A stretch of 64,000 nt of DNA from Arthrobacter sp. SLBN-83 (GTDB lineage: Bacteria; Actinomycetota; Actinomycetes; Actinomycetales; Micrococcaceae), in the NCBI RefSeq assembly GCF_006715285.1, contig NZ_VFMX01000001.1, positions 434,001 to 498,000 on the forward strand. The letters run 5' to 3'. The translations under genes were made by a program, and so were the position numbers. The notes beneath the pieces were generated by a model. That model saw only the letters and a list, made by a program, of their open reading frames with translations. It was not told where the DNA came from and did no database searches. The stretch's first letter is position 1, and every line of letters begins with the position of its first letter. Shown here piece after piece: positions 39,532 through 48,064 of the stretch.

Positions 39532-39561
39532 ACTTTAGAGCGCTCTAATGCGCCGCGTCAA
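39532..39561 (-). promoter_or_regulatory. Promoter of the sugar porter gene with LacI-type operator
   Basis: On the minus strand a -35 TTGACG (39561-39556) and a -10 TAAAGT (39537-39532) are 18 bp apart. The perfect palindrome TTAGAGCGCTCTAA (39535-39548) covers the downstream spacer and the -10, ideal for repression by a LacI-family protein. Confidence 0.7.
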
Positions 39562-39573
39562 TAGAAAGTCTTA

Positions 39574-39585
39574 ATGTCAGCACAA
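39574..39585 (+). promoter_or_regulatory. Inositol-locus box ATGTC-N4-CAA (copy 1)
   Basis: ATGTCAGCACAA lies 13 bp upstream of the -35 of the sugar porter promoter. It matches the boxes at 39666, 44398, 55648, 55663 and 56151, and is probably bound by the adjacent GntR-family regulator. Confidence 0.55.
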
Positions 39586-39627
39586 TAAAAATTGGCAGCG
39601 TGTTCCGGCGGCGCAGCACCTCCACCC

Positions 39628-39679
39628 TTGACCCTCCCTGCGCGCCTGCTACGATCAAGGAAGGAAGTATGTCCTATCA
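39628..39679 (+). promoter_or_regulatory. Promoter of gntR-iolB with box copy 2
   Basis: A -35 TTGACC (39628-39633) and a -10 TACGAT (39650-39655) with a 16-bp spacer are followed by TATGTCCTATCAAG at 39666-39679, about where transcription would start. The placement suits autorepression by the GntR product. Confidence 0.6.
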
Positions 39680-39762
39680 AGCGAACATATAGCGGCAAAG
39701 TGCCTGCAGGCGCCCTGTCCTGACCGGACGGCGCGCATCCACCGAAGACGAGGGAACGCACC

Positions 39763-40503
39763 GTGGCGAACAACCTGGGACTCAGCATCGACCGCTCCTC
39801 CCCCGTGCCCTTGTACCACCAGGTGGTCCAGGGCATCGAAGCGGCAATCTACAGTGGGGCGCTGGAGCCCGGCAGCCGCTTGGACAACGAGATCGACCTG
39901 GCAGCCCAGCTCAACCTGTCCCGGCCCACCATGCGCAAGGCCATGGACGAACTTGTCCGCTCCGGACTGCTGGTACGCAAGCGGGGTGTAGGCACTCAGG
40001 TGGTTTCCAGCCAGGTGCGCCGCCCGCTGGAGCTGTCCAGCCTCTATGACGACCTCACGAACAACGGGAAGAAGCCCACCACAGAGGTCCTGAGTTTCTC
40101 GCATGTGGAGGCCGATGACGCCACCATCGCCACCCTGCAGTTGCCCGCTGGCTCCAAGGTGTACCACTTCACCCGGCTCCGCAAGGTAGGCGGCAAGCCA
40201 CTGGCCCTCATGGAGAACTGGGTGCGCGACGACATTGCCGACATGGATGAGGCCATGCTGCAGGCCGAAGGCCTCTACTCCATCCTTCGCCGTGGCGGCG
40301 TGAACTTCCGGCTGGCCAACCAGCGCATCGGTGCCAAGACCGCCGATGACTACCAGGCCTGCATGCTGGACACCGCGGCTGGATCTGCGCTGGTCACCAT
40401 GGAACGCACCGCCGTCGACGATACCGGCCGCCGGGTTGAAACCGGCCACCACGTGTACCGCGCCGATTCCTACAGCTTTGAAATGACACTCGTACAGCGA
40501 TAA
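39763..40503 (+). CDS. GntR/HutC-family regulator of the inositol locus
   Basis: This 246-residue regulator has an N-terminal winged helix (about 15-80; LYHQVVQGIEAAIYSGALEPGSRL, then LNLSRPTMRKAMDELVRSGLLVRKRGVGT) and a C-terminal UTRA ligand domain (about 100-240). It is read from a GTG at 39763 behind GAGGG. It is followed 17 nt later by iolB, so it belongs to the inositol locus. The recurring ATGTC-N4-CAA box in front of its own gene and the other inositol promoters is its likely site; the ligand may be an inosose or a deoxy-keto-gluconate phosphate. Confidence 0.88.
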   Translation: MANNLGLSIDRSSPVPLYHQVVQGIEAAIYSGALEPGSRLDNEIDLAAQLNLSRPTMRKAMDELVRSGLLVRKRGVGTQVVSSQVRRPLELSSLYDDLTNNGKKPTTEVLSFSHVEADDATIATLQLPAGSKVYHFTRLRKVGGKPLALMENWVRDDIADMDEAMLQAEGLYSILRRGGVNFRLANQRIGAKTADDYQACMLDTAAGSALVTMERTAVDDTGRRVETGHHVYRADSYSFEMTLVQR

Positions 40504-40520
40504 TCCAAGGAGCCAACTCC

Positions 40521-41414
40521 ATGACCAACTGGGTCTACCCCCTGGGCACCGCAGCCGACGGCAAATGGGACATCTCGATCGGAACCTCCGATTCCTCCCT
40601 CAGCGTTGAAGGCTGGGCCCATACGGGACTGAAGGTGGCCACCCTGGCCGCGGGTGCCGCCGTCGAACTTCCCGCCGCGGACGAGGAACGCATTGTGGTT
40701 CCCCTCAACGGGTCGTTCACCGTGACCGTCGACGGAACGGACTACCCGCTGGAAGGCCGCGCCTCAGTATTCTCGGGCCCAAGTGACGTGCTGTACTCCG
40801 GCACCGGGCGCGCCGTGGGCATCAGTTCAGCGGACGGCGGACGCGTCGCCGTGGCCACCGCGCCGGCGAAAGCGTCCTACCCCACCCGTCTGGTGTCCGC
40901 CGCCGAAACCCCGGTGGAACTGCGCGGCGCGGGCAACTGCTCGCGCCAGGTCCACAACTTCGGCACTCCGGCCGCCCTGGAAGCCGACCGGTTCATCGTC
41001 TGCGAAGTCCTCACGCCTGCCGGGAACTGGTCCTCCTACCCTCCGCACAAGCATGATGAGGAGAAGGACGGCGAGACCTCCCTCGAGGAGATCTACTACT
41101 TCGAGACGCAGGTGGCTTCGGGCTCCGGCGCACCGGCCGACGCGGACGCCATGGGCTACCAGCGCGTCTACGCCTCGGACGAGCGCCCCATCGACGTCGC
41201 GGCCGAGGTGCGCACCGGTGACGTCGTCCTGGTCCCCTATGGCTGGCATGGCCCCGCGATGGCGGCACCGGGCTACGACATGTACTACTTGAACGTGATG
41301 GCAGGCCCCGGGCCCGTGCGCGAGTGGCTCATCAGCGACGACCCACACCACGGCTGGGTGCGGCAGACCTGGGAGAACCAGGACATCGATCCGCGGCTGC
41401 CGTTCGGCTCCTGA
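40521..41414 (+). CDS. iolB: 5-deoxy-glucuronate isomerase
   Basis: This 297-residue IolB converts 5-deoxy-D-glucuronate to 2-deoxy-5-keto-D-gluconate in myo-inositol breakdown. The bicupin fold is visible. Metal ligands appear in PPHKHDE, then LEEIYYFE, and the second conserved His lies in PYGWHGPAMAAPGYDMYYLNVMAG, a family signature. The start follows AAGGAGCC. It is downstream of and cotranscribed with the GntR gene, separated from the main minus-strand iol operon. Confidence 0.93.
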   Translation: MTNWVYPLGTAADGKWDISIGTSDSSLSVEGWAHTGLKVATLAAGAAVELPAADEERIVVPLNGSFTVTVDGTDYPLEGRASVFSGPSDVLYSGTGRAVGISSADGGRVAVATAPAKASYPTRLVSAAETPVELRGAGNCSRQVHNFGTPAALEADRFIVCEVLTPAGNWSSYPPHKHDEEKDGETSLEEIYYFETQVASGSGAPADADAMGYQRVYASDERPIDVAAEVRTGDVVLVPYGWHGPAMAAPGYDMYYLNVMAGPGPVREWLISDDPHHGWVRQTWENQDIDPRLPFGS

Positions 41415-41462
41415 CCGCGGGTTGCGCGGACAGCCCACGGCAGGCTGGCATAGTGGAGTCCT

Positions 41463-42479
41463 GTGAGACAGACTTCCCCTTCACCGCGATCGGTGACCAT
41501 GGAGGACGTGGCACGCGAGGCCGGCGTGAGCCGCGCCTTAGTGTCCTTGGTGATGCGCGATTCCCCAAACGTTTCCCCTGCCAAACGGACGGCGGTGCTG
41601 GAAAGCGCCGCCGCCCTGGGCTACTCCCCCAACAGGCTCGCCAGCCGCCTGGCCAGCCACCGGACCAATACGCTGGGGGTCCTCTTCCTGGACCTGCACA
41701 ACTCGGTCTTCGCTGACATCTACGACGGCCTGACCGAGGGCCTGGCCGGCAGCGGCAACCAGGTGATGGTCGCCGTCGGCTCCGCCGATCCCGGGACGGA
41801 ACTCGAGGCCGTCCGCTCTTTCGTGGACCTGCGCGTGGACGGCGTGCTGCTGGCCGGCTACACCGGCACCTCGGCGGAACTGGCAGGGGCCCTGCGCGGT
41901 ACGCCCGCCGTCGTCATCACCCGGGAGATGGAGGTCGACGGCGTTGATTCCGTTTTGACCGACGACTTCCGTTCCGGCGCACTCGCCGTGGAGCACCTGT
42001 ACCAGCTGGGGCACCGGCGGATCGCGCACTTCGACATCTCCGACTGGCTCCCCTACACCGAACGCAGGGAGGGCTACCTCCACGCCATGCGCCAGTTCGC
42101 CTTGGAGCCGCAGCTGGTCCACAGCGACATGACCGAACGCGGCGGCCGGGCTGTGATGGAACAGTTCCTGGACTCCGGCGCCACCCTCCCCACGGCAGTC
42201 TTTGCGCACAACGACCTTACGGCCATCGGCATCATGGAGGCCTTGGCGTCCCGCGGCGTGTCCGTCCCGGGCGACATGGCGATCGTTGGCTGCGACAATA
42301 TCGAGCTGGGAGCCTCGCCCCTGATTGGCCTGACGTCGATCGACCAGCACGCGCAGGAACTGGGGCGGCTCGCAGCCCAAACCATGCTGGACCGGATTGC
42401 CGGTGCCGCGGGGCCGGCCGTCACCCGGAAACTGGAGCCGGCCCTGATGGTGCGGCGGTCCTCCGACCCGGACGCCTAG
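41463..42479 (+). CDS. LacI-family transcriptional regulator
   Basis: This 338-residue regulator has a LacI HTH (MEDVAREAGVSRALVSLVMRDSPNVSP, residues 13-37), the hinge helix (SPNRLASRLASHRT) and a periplasmic-binding-protein-like sensor domain (TLGVLFLDLHNSVFADIYDGL, GVLLAGYTG, HNDLTAIG, VGCDNIELGASPL). The palindrome TTAGAGCGCTCTAA at two neighbouring promoters (39535 and 44441) has the symmetric form LacI proteins bind, so this gene product is the best candidate repressor. The ligand is probably an inositol or a related sugar. It starts with GTG and ends 4 bp inside the converging MFS gene. Confidence 0.9.
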   Translation: MRQTSPSPRSVTMEDVAREAGVSRALVSLVMRDSPNVSPAKRTAVLESAAALGYSPNRLASRLASHRTNTLGVLFLDLHNSVFADIYDGLTEGLAGSGNQVMVAVGSADPGTELEAVRSFVDLRVDGVLLAGYTGTSAELAGALRGTPAVVITREMEVDGVDSVLTDDFRSGALAVEHLYQLGHRRIAHFDISDWLPYTERREGYLHAMRQFALEPQLVHSDMTERGGRAVMEQFLDSGATLPTAVFAHNDLTAIGIMEALASRGVSVPGDMAIVGCDNIELGASPLIGLTSIDQHAQELGRLAAQTMLDRIAGAAGPAVTRKLEPALMVRRSSDPDA

Positions 42480-43687
42480 CGGCTTACCAGCTCTTCTGCT
42501 GCCTGGACCTGCGCCCGTTCATGCCGCCCGCCCCGCTTGCTCCGTTTGGCGCCGGCGGCTGCGAACGTCATGACAGCCAGGCCCGCGAGGGTGATCGCCG
42601 CACCGGCCCAGATGGGCGAGGTGTAGCCGAATCCGGCGGTGATGGTGACGCCGCCCAGCCAGGCGCCCAGGGCGTTGCCCACGTTGAAGGCACCGATATT
42701 GGCGCCGGAGGCGAGGGTGGGAGCCCCTGCGGCGTACTTCATCACGCGCATCTGCAGGCCCGGAACGGTGGCAAAGCCAAAGCCCCCCATCAGTACCAAA
42801 GAGATGCCGGTCAGGACGGGATTGGCGGCCGTGAGGGCGAAGGACACCAGCACCACGGTCAGCGCGGCGAGCACCACCAGGAGCGTCCGGTCCACATTGC
42901 GGTCGGCGGCCTTACCGCCCAGGGTGTTGCCGGCAAAGAGGCCCACGCCGAAGAGAATGAGCAGCCACGGCACCGTGGAGGCATCGAAGCCCGACACCTC
43001 CGTCAGTGTGTAGGCGATGTAGGTGAACGCGCCGAACATCCCGCCGAAGCCCAGGATGGTAACGACGATGGACAGCCATACCTGCCCGGAGCGGAAGGCA
43101 CGGAGTTCGGAGCGGAGGCTGCCTGCTTCTTCCGTTTCACCAGCGGACCTGGGGACAAGCGCCAGGATGCCGGCGAGCGCGGCCAGGCCAATGATGGTGA
43201 TGGCCCAGAAGGTGGCACGCCACCCTGCGGCCTGGCCCAGCAGCGTGCCGAAGGGCACACCCAGAACGTTGGCCGCGGTCAAACCGGTGAACATCAGCGC
43301 GATGGCACCGGCCTTCTTGCTCGCCGGGACCATTCCCGCCGCCACCACGGCACCGATCCCGAAAAAGGCGCCATGTGAAAGGGCGGCGATGACGCGGCCC
43401 AGCATCATGGGCCAGTACCCGTCGGCCGTCGCGGAGAGCAGGTTTCCTGCGATGAACAGGACCAGCAGGGCAGCCAGCACGGGTTTGCGTGGGAACCGCG
43501 TCACGGCGGCGGTCAGCCCCAGCGCTCCCACGACGACAGAGAGCGCGTAGCCGGAGATGAACCAGCCGGCCGACGCCTCACTGACGCCGAAGTCGGCTGC
43601 CACCTGCGGAAGCAGGCCGGCGATGACGAATTCAGTAAGTCCTATGCCAAACCCGCCCAGGGCGAGTGCTATCAGGCCAACAGGCAT
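42476..43687 (-). CDS. AraJ/DHA1-like drug efflux MFS transporter
   Basis: This 403-residue, 12-helix major facilitator is of the AraJ/chloramphenicol-resistance type (ALALGGFGIGLTEFVIAGLLPQVAADFGVS at the N-terminus, GRVIAALSHGAFFGIG in helix 4). It has a short basic C-terminus. The start at 43687 follows AAAGGAGC; an open frame beyond it runs through the operator and is not coding. It is divergent from a marR-type gene, the usual layout of an inducible efflux pump, and appears unrelated to inositol metabolism although it sits inside that locus. Confidence 0.88.
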   Translation of the reverse strand: MPVGLIALALGGFGIGLTEFVIAGLLPQVAADFGVSEASAGWFISGYALSVVVGALGLTAAVTRFPRKPVLAALLVLFIAGNLLSATADGYWPMMLGRVIAALSHGAFFGIGAVVAAGMVPASKKAGAIALMFTGLTAANVLGVPFGTLLGQAAGWRATFWAITIIGLAALAGILALVPRSAGETEEAGSLRSELRAFRSGQVWLSIVVTILGFGGMFGAFTYIAYTLTEVSGFDASTVPWLLILFGVGLFAGNTLGGKAADRNVDRTLLVVLAALTVVLVSFALTAANPVLTGISLVLMGGFGFATVPGLQMRVMKYAAGAPTLASGANIGAFNVGNALGAWLGGVTITAGFGYTSPIWAGAAITLAGLAVMTFAAAGAKRSKRGGRHERAQVQAAEELVSR

Positions 43688-43748
43688 GCGAATGCTCCTT
43701 TGAGCTGTAGGTGTGATTGTCCCCCAGATAGGAAGGCGCCTAAGATAG

Positions 43749-43806
43749 ATAGTTGCAGGCGCGGTATTTATTGTTGCATATGCAAATATGCCGCGCAAGC
43801 AACTAT
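43749..43806. promoter_or_regulatory. Nested inverted repeats, likely MarR operator
   Basis: Outer arms ATAGTTGC (43749-43756) and GCAACTAT (43799-43806), an inner GCGCGGTA/TGCCGCGC pair with one mismatch, and a central perfect palindrome TTGCATATGCAA (43774-43785) fill the gap between the divergent MFS and MarR genes. AAGCAACTATATC at 43797-43809 matches the site at 28510 in 12 of 13 bases. Confidence 0.7.
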
Positions 43807-43859
43807 ATCGGTGCGCCGCAACGGTGGCGGCATCATCATCCATCCACGAAGGAGCAAGC

Positions 43860-44309
43860 ATGGGCATCAAGGACGACGCCGTCGAGGTCCGCGCGCAGGG
43901 CTGGCGTACCCTGGCGGCCCTGCACGGGCTGATCGAAAACGAACTGGAACGCTCCCTCCAGGCAGAGTCAAAGCTCTCCGTGGTTGAGTACACGGTCCTT
44001 GACGCCCTCAGCCGGCAGGACGGATGGCACATGCGGATGCAGCAGTTGGCCCGCGCTACCGCGCTGAGCCCGAGCGCCACCACGCGCCTGGTAAACCGGC
44101 TGGAGGACCGGGGCCTGCTGACCAGGATCCTGTGCGACGACGACCGCCGCGGGATTTACACGGAGTTGACCTCCAGCGGGAGCAGTTTGCTGGCGGAAGC
44201 GCGGCCGGTCCACGACGCCACCTTGGAACGTGCCCTCAATGAGGCCACGGCCATCCCGGAGCTGGCGCCGCTGGTGGACGCGCTCCCCAAGCTGCATACA
44301 GCACCCTGA
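43860..44309 (+). CDS. MarR-family regulator
   Basis: This 149-residue winged-helix protein has the typical recognition part (LARATALSPSATTRLVNRLEDRGLLTRILCDDDRRGIY) followed by a long dimerisation helix. The ATG at 43860 is set by a GAAGGAG site; the earlier open frame crosses the operator. It faces the AraJ-like pump and probably represses it and itself through the nested palindromes at 43749-43806. Confidence 0.9.
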   Translation: MGIKDDAVEVRAQGWRTLAALHGLIENELERSLQAESKLSVVEYTVLDALSRQDGWHMRMQQLARATALSPSATTRLVNRLEDRGLLTRILCDDDRRGIYTELTSSGSSLLAEARPVHDATLERALNEATAIPELAPLVDALPKLHTAP

Positions 44310-44397
44310 CGGGAGCCACCAGCCGCCTGGGCGATTGGCTGAACCACTGCTTCAGCCATCCCTTATGCGACCATCCAGGCGCAAACGCATAGCCCTA

Positions 44398-44454
44398 TTG
44401 ACAGGACATACGCACATACCTACTCTTTGAGTAGTTCCGATTAGAGCGCTCTAA
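44398..44454 (+). promoter_or_regulatory. Promoter of the IolH-like gene with both inositol-locus operators
   Basis: A -35 TTGACA (44398-44403) and a -10 TACTCT (44421-44426) are 17 bp apart. The -35 is part of a box that reads TATGTCCTGTCAA on the minus strand (44398-44410). The LacI-type palindrome TTAGAGCGCTCTAA lies at 44441-44454, around +10. Confidence 0.75.
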
Positions 44455-44496
44455 AGCAGGCGGAGTCGGCGCTAAACAACAGAAGAAGGTATTGGC

Positions 44497-45513
44497 ATGA
44501 AACTCGGCGTCTACAACGCGATCCTCCACGACCGTCCCCTCCCTGAAGCCTTGAAGGTTATTGCGGATCTGGGGTTGACGGGCATCGAGATCAACACGGG
44601 TGGCTTCCTGCCGCCCGTGCACGTTCCAAACATGGATCAGATCCTCGAAAGCGACGCAGCCCGGGACGACTTCCTTGCGATTTTCGAGGGCACCGGGGTG
44701 TCGATCGCCGGCCTGAACTGCAACGGCAATCCGCTGCACCCCAGGCCCGAAATTGGCGGCAAGCATGCCGAGGACATCCGCCGCTCCATCCGTTTGGCCC
44801 AGCGCCTTGGCCAGGACCGGGTGATCACCATGTCAGGCCTCCCGGGCGGCGAACCAGGTGCAGCCGTGGTGAACTGGGTGGTCAACGCTTGGAACTCAGC
44901 AGCCCTTGACGTACTGGATTATCAGTGGGAAATTGCGGCAAAGTTTTGGCGGGAAACGGACCGCCTTGCGGCAGACAACGGGGTGAAAGTGGCCCTGGAA
45001 CTCCATCCCCAAAACATTGTGTTCAACACCGCCGACGTCCGTAAACTCATCGAACTCACCGGCGCCACCCACGTTGGGGTCGAATTGGACGCTTCGCACC
45101 TGTTCTGGCAACAAATGGACCCGGTGGCCGTGGTGCGCGAACTCGGGCCCCTCGTCTTCCAGGCCGCGGCCAAAGACGTCCGGATCAACGCCGGCAACGC
45201 GGCCCTGTACGGCGTACTGGACAACAGCTTCCGCCGCCTTTCCCCGGATGAAAACCGCACCAACCTCGGCGGCGACGAATGGGTGAATGAATGGCCCAAG
45301 GACTCCGCTTGGGATTTCGTGGCTCTGGGGCGCGGCCATGACACTGCGTACTGGACCGAGTTCCTGCGCGCACTGCACGACGTGGATCCCAACATGCTGG
45401 TCAACATCGAGCACGAGGACGTCTCCCTTGGACGGATCGAGGGGCTTAAGGTTGCCGCGAAGGTCCTGAAGGACGCTGACGCGGCCCTGGCGGCGTCCTT
45501 GAACCCTGCCTGA
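44497..45513 (+). CDS. Sugar phosphate isomerase/epimerase-like TIM barrel (IolH/IolI type)
   Basis: This 338-residue AP-endonuclease-2/xylose isomerase-like barrel has metal ligands expected in ALELHPQN (Glu), VGVELDASHLFW (Asp, His), AAAKDVRIN and NIEHED (Glu). Proteins like this in inositol loci are inosose isomerases, epimerases or unassigned helpers. The gene has its own strong promoter carrying both operators of the locus and stands alone on the plus strand, ending at two hairpins. The substrate is probably an inosose or inositol stereoisomer, by context only. Confidence 0.82.
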   Translation: MKLGVYNAILHDRPLPEALKVIADLGLTGIEINTGGFLPPVHVPNMDQILESDAARDDFLAIFEGTGVSIAGLNCNGNPLHPRPEIGGKHAEDIRRSIRLAQRLGQDRVITMSGLPGGEPGAAVVNWVVNAWNSAALDVLDYQWEIAAKFWRETDRLAADNGVKVALELHPQNIVFNTADVRKLIELTGATHVGVELDASHLFWQQMDPVAVVRELGPLVFQAAAKDVRINAGNAALYGVLDNSFRRLSPDENRTNLGGDEWVNEWPKDSAWDFVALGRGHDTAYWTEFLRALHDVDPNMLVNIEHEDVSLGRIEGLKVAAKVLKDADAALAASLNPA

Positions 45514-45533
45514 CCATCTCGGCACCAACAGCA

Positions 45534-45563
45534 GGAGGGGCTGCGCGTTTGCGCCGCCCCTCC
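45534..45563 (+). terminator. Terminator of the IolH-like gene
   Basis: GGAGGGGC (45534-45541) pairs with GCCCCTCC (45556-45563), plus an inner GCGC/GCGC pair. The stem is followed by GCATGTTT on the plus strand. Confidence 0.7.
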
Positions 45564-45610
45564 GCATGTTTAACCGGACAACGCCACAACGAAACTGACC
45601 CGGAAACGAG

Positions 45611-45644
45611 CCACGCCCCCTGAGCGATGCTCAAGGGGGCGTGG
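45611..45644. terminator. Second hairpin between converging transcripts
   Basis: A 10-bp GC-rich stem (45611-45620 with 45635-45644) extended by TGA/TCA around one bulged base lies between the genes ending at 45513 and 45688. It could stop minus-strand transcripts of the iol operon. Confidence 0.6.
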
Positions 45645-45687
45645 GGGTGGTGGCGCTGGCGTGGTTATGGCTTAGCTGGCCGGACCG

Positions 45688-47118
45688 TCAGTGAACTGCG
45701 GCCCCGGCCGCTTGGGGCTTGCTGCCTGCCACGTTCTTGAAGTAATGCTCCAGGTCCTCAAGGCTCTTGTCCTTGGTCTCGGGCACATACTTGGCGGCGA
45801 AAGCGATAGCGCCCACGCCCAGGACGGCGAATACAAAAAACGTGTTGGAGATGCCGATGGCGGCCAGCAGTTGCGGAAATCCGAACCCGATCAGGAAGTT
45901 CACGATCCACAGCAGGAACGCCGAAGCGCCCATGCCCAGGCCACGGATCTTCAACGGGAAGATTTCCGAGAGCATCAGCCAGGTTACCGGGGAGATGGCA
46001 CCCTGCTGGAACGCCAGGAACGTCACGGTGAGCGCCAGGATGACGAAGCCCCGGGCTGTGCCTTCCGGCAGGATCAGTGAGAAGAGGCCGATCAGCAGCA
46101 GCGCCGTCGTCGTGCCTGCCTGGCCGGTGATCAGCATCCGGCGCCCGCCCACCTTGCCCAGCAGCCAGATGCCCACGAAGGTGGCCAGGACCGAGATCAC
46201 ACCGTTGGCGATGTTGGCCGTCAACGCCGCTTCGCGGCCGAACCCCGACTGCGACAGGATCTGGGTGCCGTAATACATGATCGAGTTCACGCCGGTGATC
46301 TGCTGGATCACCGCCAGGCCGAGGCCCACCACGAAGATCCGGCGGAGCCACGGAATGCCCAGGTCCTTCCAGGAACCCATCTTGGATTTGTAGTCCTCCA
46401 CGGCCATGGCCTTGACTTCTTCAAACTCCCTGCGGGCCTCCTCCTGCGACCGGATCCGCTGCAGCACGCTGAGCGTCTCCCCGAAGCTGCCGATGGAGGC
46501 CAGCCAACGGGGGCTCTCGGGCATGAAGTTCATGCCGATCCACAGCGCGATGGCAGGAAGCGTGGCGATAACCAGCATCCAGCGCCAGATGCCATGCGAC
46601 TCACCGAAGGAGTTGCCCAGGTAGGCGTTGAAGATGAACGCCAGCAGCTGGCCGGTGACGATCATGAGCTCGTTCTGTGTGACGATCCGGCCGCGGCGGT
46701 TGCTCGGCGAAACTTCCGCCAGGTACACGGGCACTGTCACCGATGCTCCGCCTACGGCCAGTCCCAGGATGAACCGGGCCGCGATCATCACTTCGGTGCT
46801 GGGCGAGAACGTGCAGCCCAGCGTGCCCAGCAGGAAGATGACGGCCAGCACCATGATCATCCGGCGCCTGCCATTGCGGTCGGCCAGGCGTCCGCCGAAC
46901 AGGGCGCCGAAGGCTGCACCGAACAGCAGGGACGAGGTGACCAGGCCTTCGGTCAGCGGCGTCAGGCCCAAGTCCTCCTGCATGTACGGAAGGGCACCGT
47001 TGATCACACCCGTGTCGTAGCCGAACAGCAGGCCACCGAAAGTGGAGATGATGGTGACGGTCCGCAGTGCCCGCTTGTGGTTGCCGGGTTTTGCCCCGGT
47101 ATGCGCGTGAGAACTCAT
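45688..47118 (-). CDS. iolT: Sugar porter MFS transporter, likely inositol importer (IolT-type)
   Basis: This 476-residue, 12-helix sugar porter has [58 protein letters not shown] and [16 protein letters not shown]. The C-terminal PETKG motif reads PETKD. It is the last gene of the minus-strand iol operon and overlaps the preceding isomerase gene by ATGA, so its cargo should be an inositol. It is clearly a paralogue of the transporter at 38060, giving the locus two importers. Confidence 0.9.
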   Translation of the reverse strand: MSSHAHTGAKPGNHKRALRTVTIISTFGGLLFGYDTGVINGALPYMQEDLGLTPLTEGLVTSSLLFGAAFGALFGGRLADRNGRRRMIMVLAVIFLLGTLGCTFSPSTEVMIAARFILGLAVGGASVTVPVYLAEVSPSNRRGRIVTQNELMIVTGQLLAFIFNAYLGNSFGESHGIWRWMLVIATLPAIALWIGMNFMPESPRWLASIGSFGETLSVLQRIRSQEEARREFEEVKAMAVEDYKSKMGSWKDLGIPWLRRIFVVGLGLAVIQQITGVNSIMYYGTQILSQSGFGREAALTANIANGVISVLATFVGIWLLGKVGGRRMLITGQAGTTTALLLIGLFSLILPEGTARGFVILALTVTFLAFQQGAISPVTWLMLSEIFPLKIRGLGMGASAFLLWIVNFLIGFGFPQLLAAIGISNTFFVFAVLGVGAIAFAAKYVPETKDKSLEDLEHYFKNVAGSKPQAAGAAVH

Positions 47119-47990
47119 AGGCTTACCTTTTGGACGTACTGCTTCATGGTCTCCAGCTGGTAGCGGGACACCTCGTCGGCGTTCTCGTCCTCCGCGAAAA
47201 CACTGGAGACCATCACCGTGTCGTCGCGGTCCAGGAAGCCGATTTCCTTCAGGCCGCCGAAAAACTCGTCCCAGTTGACGTCCCCGTCGCCGATTTTCAG
47301 GTGCTGGTGGACGCGGACCGGGTTGCCCGGCGGGTTGGTGATGTAGCGCAGCCCGTGGGAGGCGTGGTGGTTCATGGTGTCGGCCACGTGGACCAGCCGC
47401 AGCTTGTCCCCCGCCGCCCGCATGATGTCCAACGGGGAGTTCTTCATATGGAAGCTGTGCGAGGCCACGTAGACCATGCCCACATTCTTCGAGTTCACAC
47501 CCCGGATCACGCGGATGGCGGCAAGGCCCTCCTCCACGAAGTCATCCGGGTGTGGGTCAATCAGCAGATCAATTCCCTCGCGCTCAATAATGGGCAAAAG
47601 TTCCTCCATGGAACGGTAGAACGCCCGCTCGGACTCCTCCGCCTTCTCAGGACGGCCGCTGAACTCGGTGTTCATGGTGCTGACGCCCAGGTCCACGGTG
47701 ATCTGGATGGCGCGCTTCCAGTAGCGGACAGCCGCCTCGCGGGCGTCCTCGTCCGGCCCCGACCAGCGGAGCACCGGCAGCACGGAGGCGATCTCGATTC
47801 CGGCGTCCCTGCAGGCCTTCTTCAGCTGGCCCACCAGTTCGTCGTCTGCCTTGGGGTGGTTGAAGAACGGGATGAAGTCCGCGTGCGGGGTCATCTGCAT
47901 GTACTTGTAGCCGAGGTCCGCCACCACCTTGGGGAACTCAAGCAGGCTGTGCGAGTGGTGGAAAGGGGTGGGATCAAGGGCGATTTTCAC
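47115..47990 (-). CDS. iolH: IolH/IolI-like sugar phosphate isomerase
   Basis: This 291-residue TIM-barrel protein is read from a GTG at 47990 ([20 protein letters not shown]) with GGAGTG before it. Candidate metal ligands are Glu in NTEFSGRP, Asp/His in [10 protein letters not shown], His in VASHSFHM and [11 protein letters not shown], and the closing [13 protein letters not shown]. The role of IolH is not proven; IolI acts on inosose isomers. A terminator hairpin separates it from iolG upstream, so it may be expressed at a lower level together with the transporter behind it. Confidence 0.83.
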   Translation of the reverse strand: MKIALDPTPFHHSHSLLEFPKVVADLGYKYMQMTPHADFIPFFNHPKADDELVGQLKKACRDAGIEIASVLPVLRWSGPDEDAREAAVRYWKRAIQITVDLGVSTMNTEFSGRPEKAEESERAFYRSMEELLPIIEREGIDLLIDPHPDDFVEEGLAAIRVIRGVNSKNVGMVYVASHSFHMKNSPLDIMRAAGDKLRLVHVADTMNHHASHGLRYITNPPGNPVRVHQHLKIGDGDVNWDEFFGGLKEIGFLDRDDTVMVSSVFAEDENADEVSRYQLETMKQYVQKVSL

Positions 47991-48028
47991 GTAAACACTC
48001 CATTGTGGCTCAAAAGATACGGAGACAC

Positions 48029-48059
48029 GAAAGGGGACGGATGGGCTCCGTCCCCTTTC
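48029..48059 (-). terminator. Hairpin inside the iol operon (between iolG and iolH)
   Basis: A perfect 13-bp stem (48029-48041 with 48047-48059) with a 5-nt loop lies 6 bp after the iolG stop. On the minus strand it is followed by TCTCCGTATCTTTT. It should end or attenuate most transcripts before iolH. Confidence 0.75.
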
Positions 48060-48064
48060 CGGTC

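Noticed and set aside
43688..44083. N-terminal extension of the AraJ-like MFS and a longer MarR form
   Set aside because: Both extensions cross the palindromic operator and each other's gene. Strong ribosome sites mark the shorter starts.
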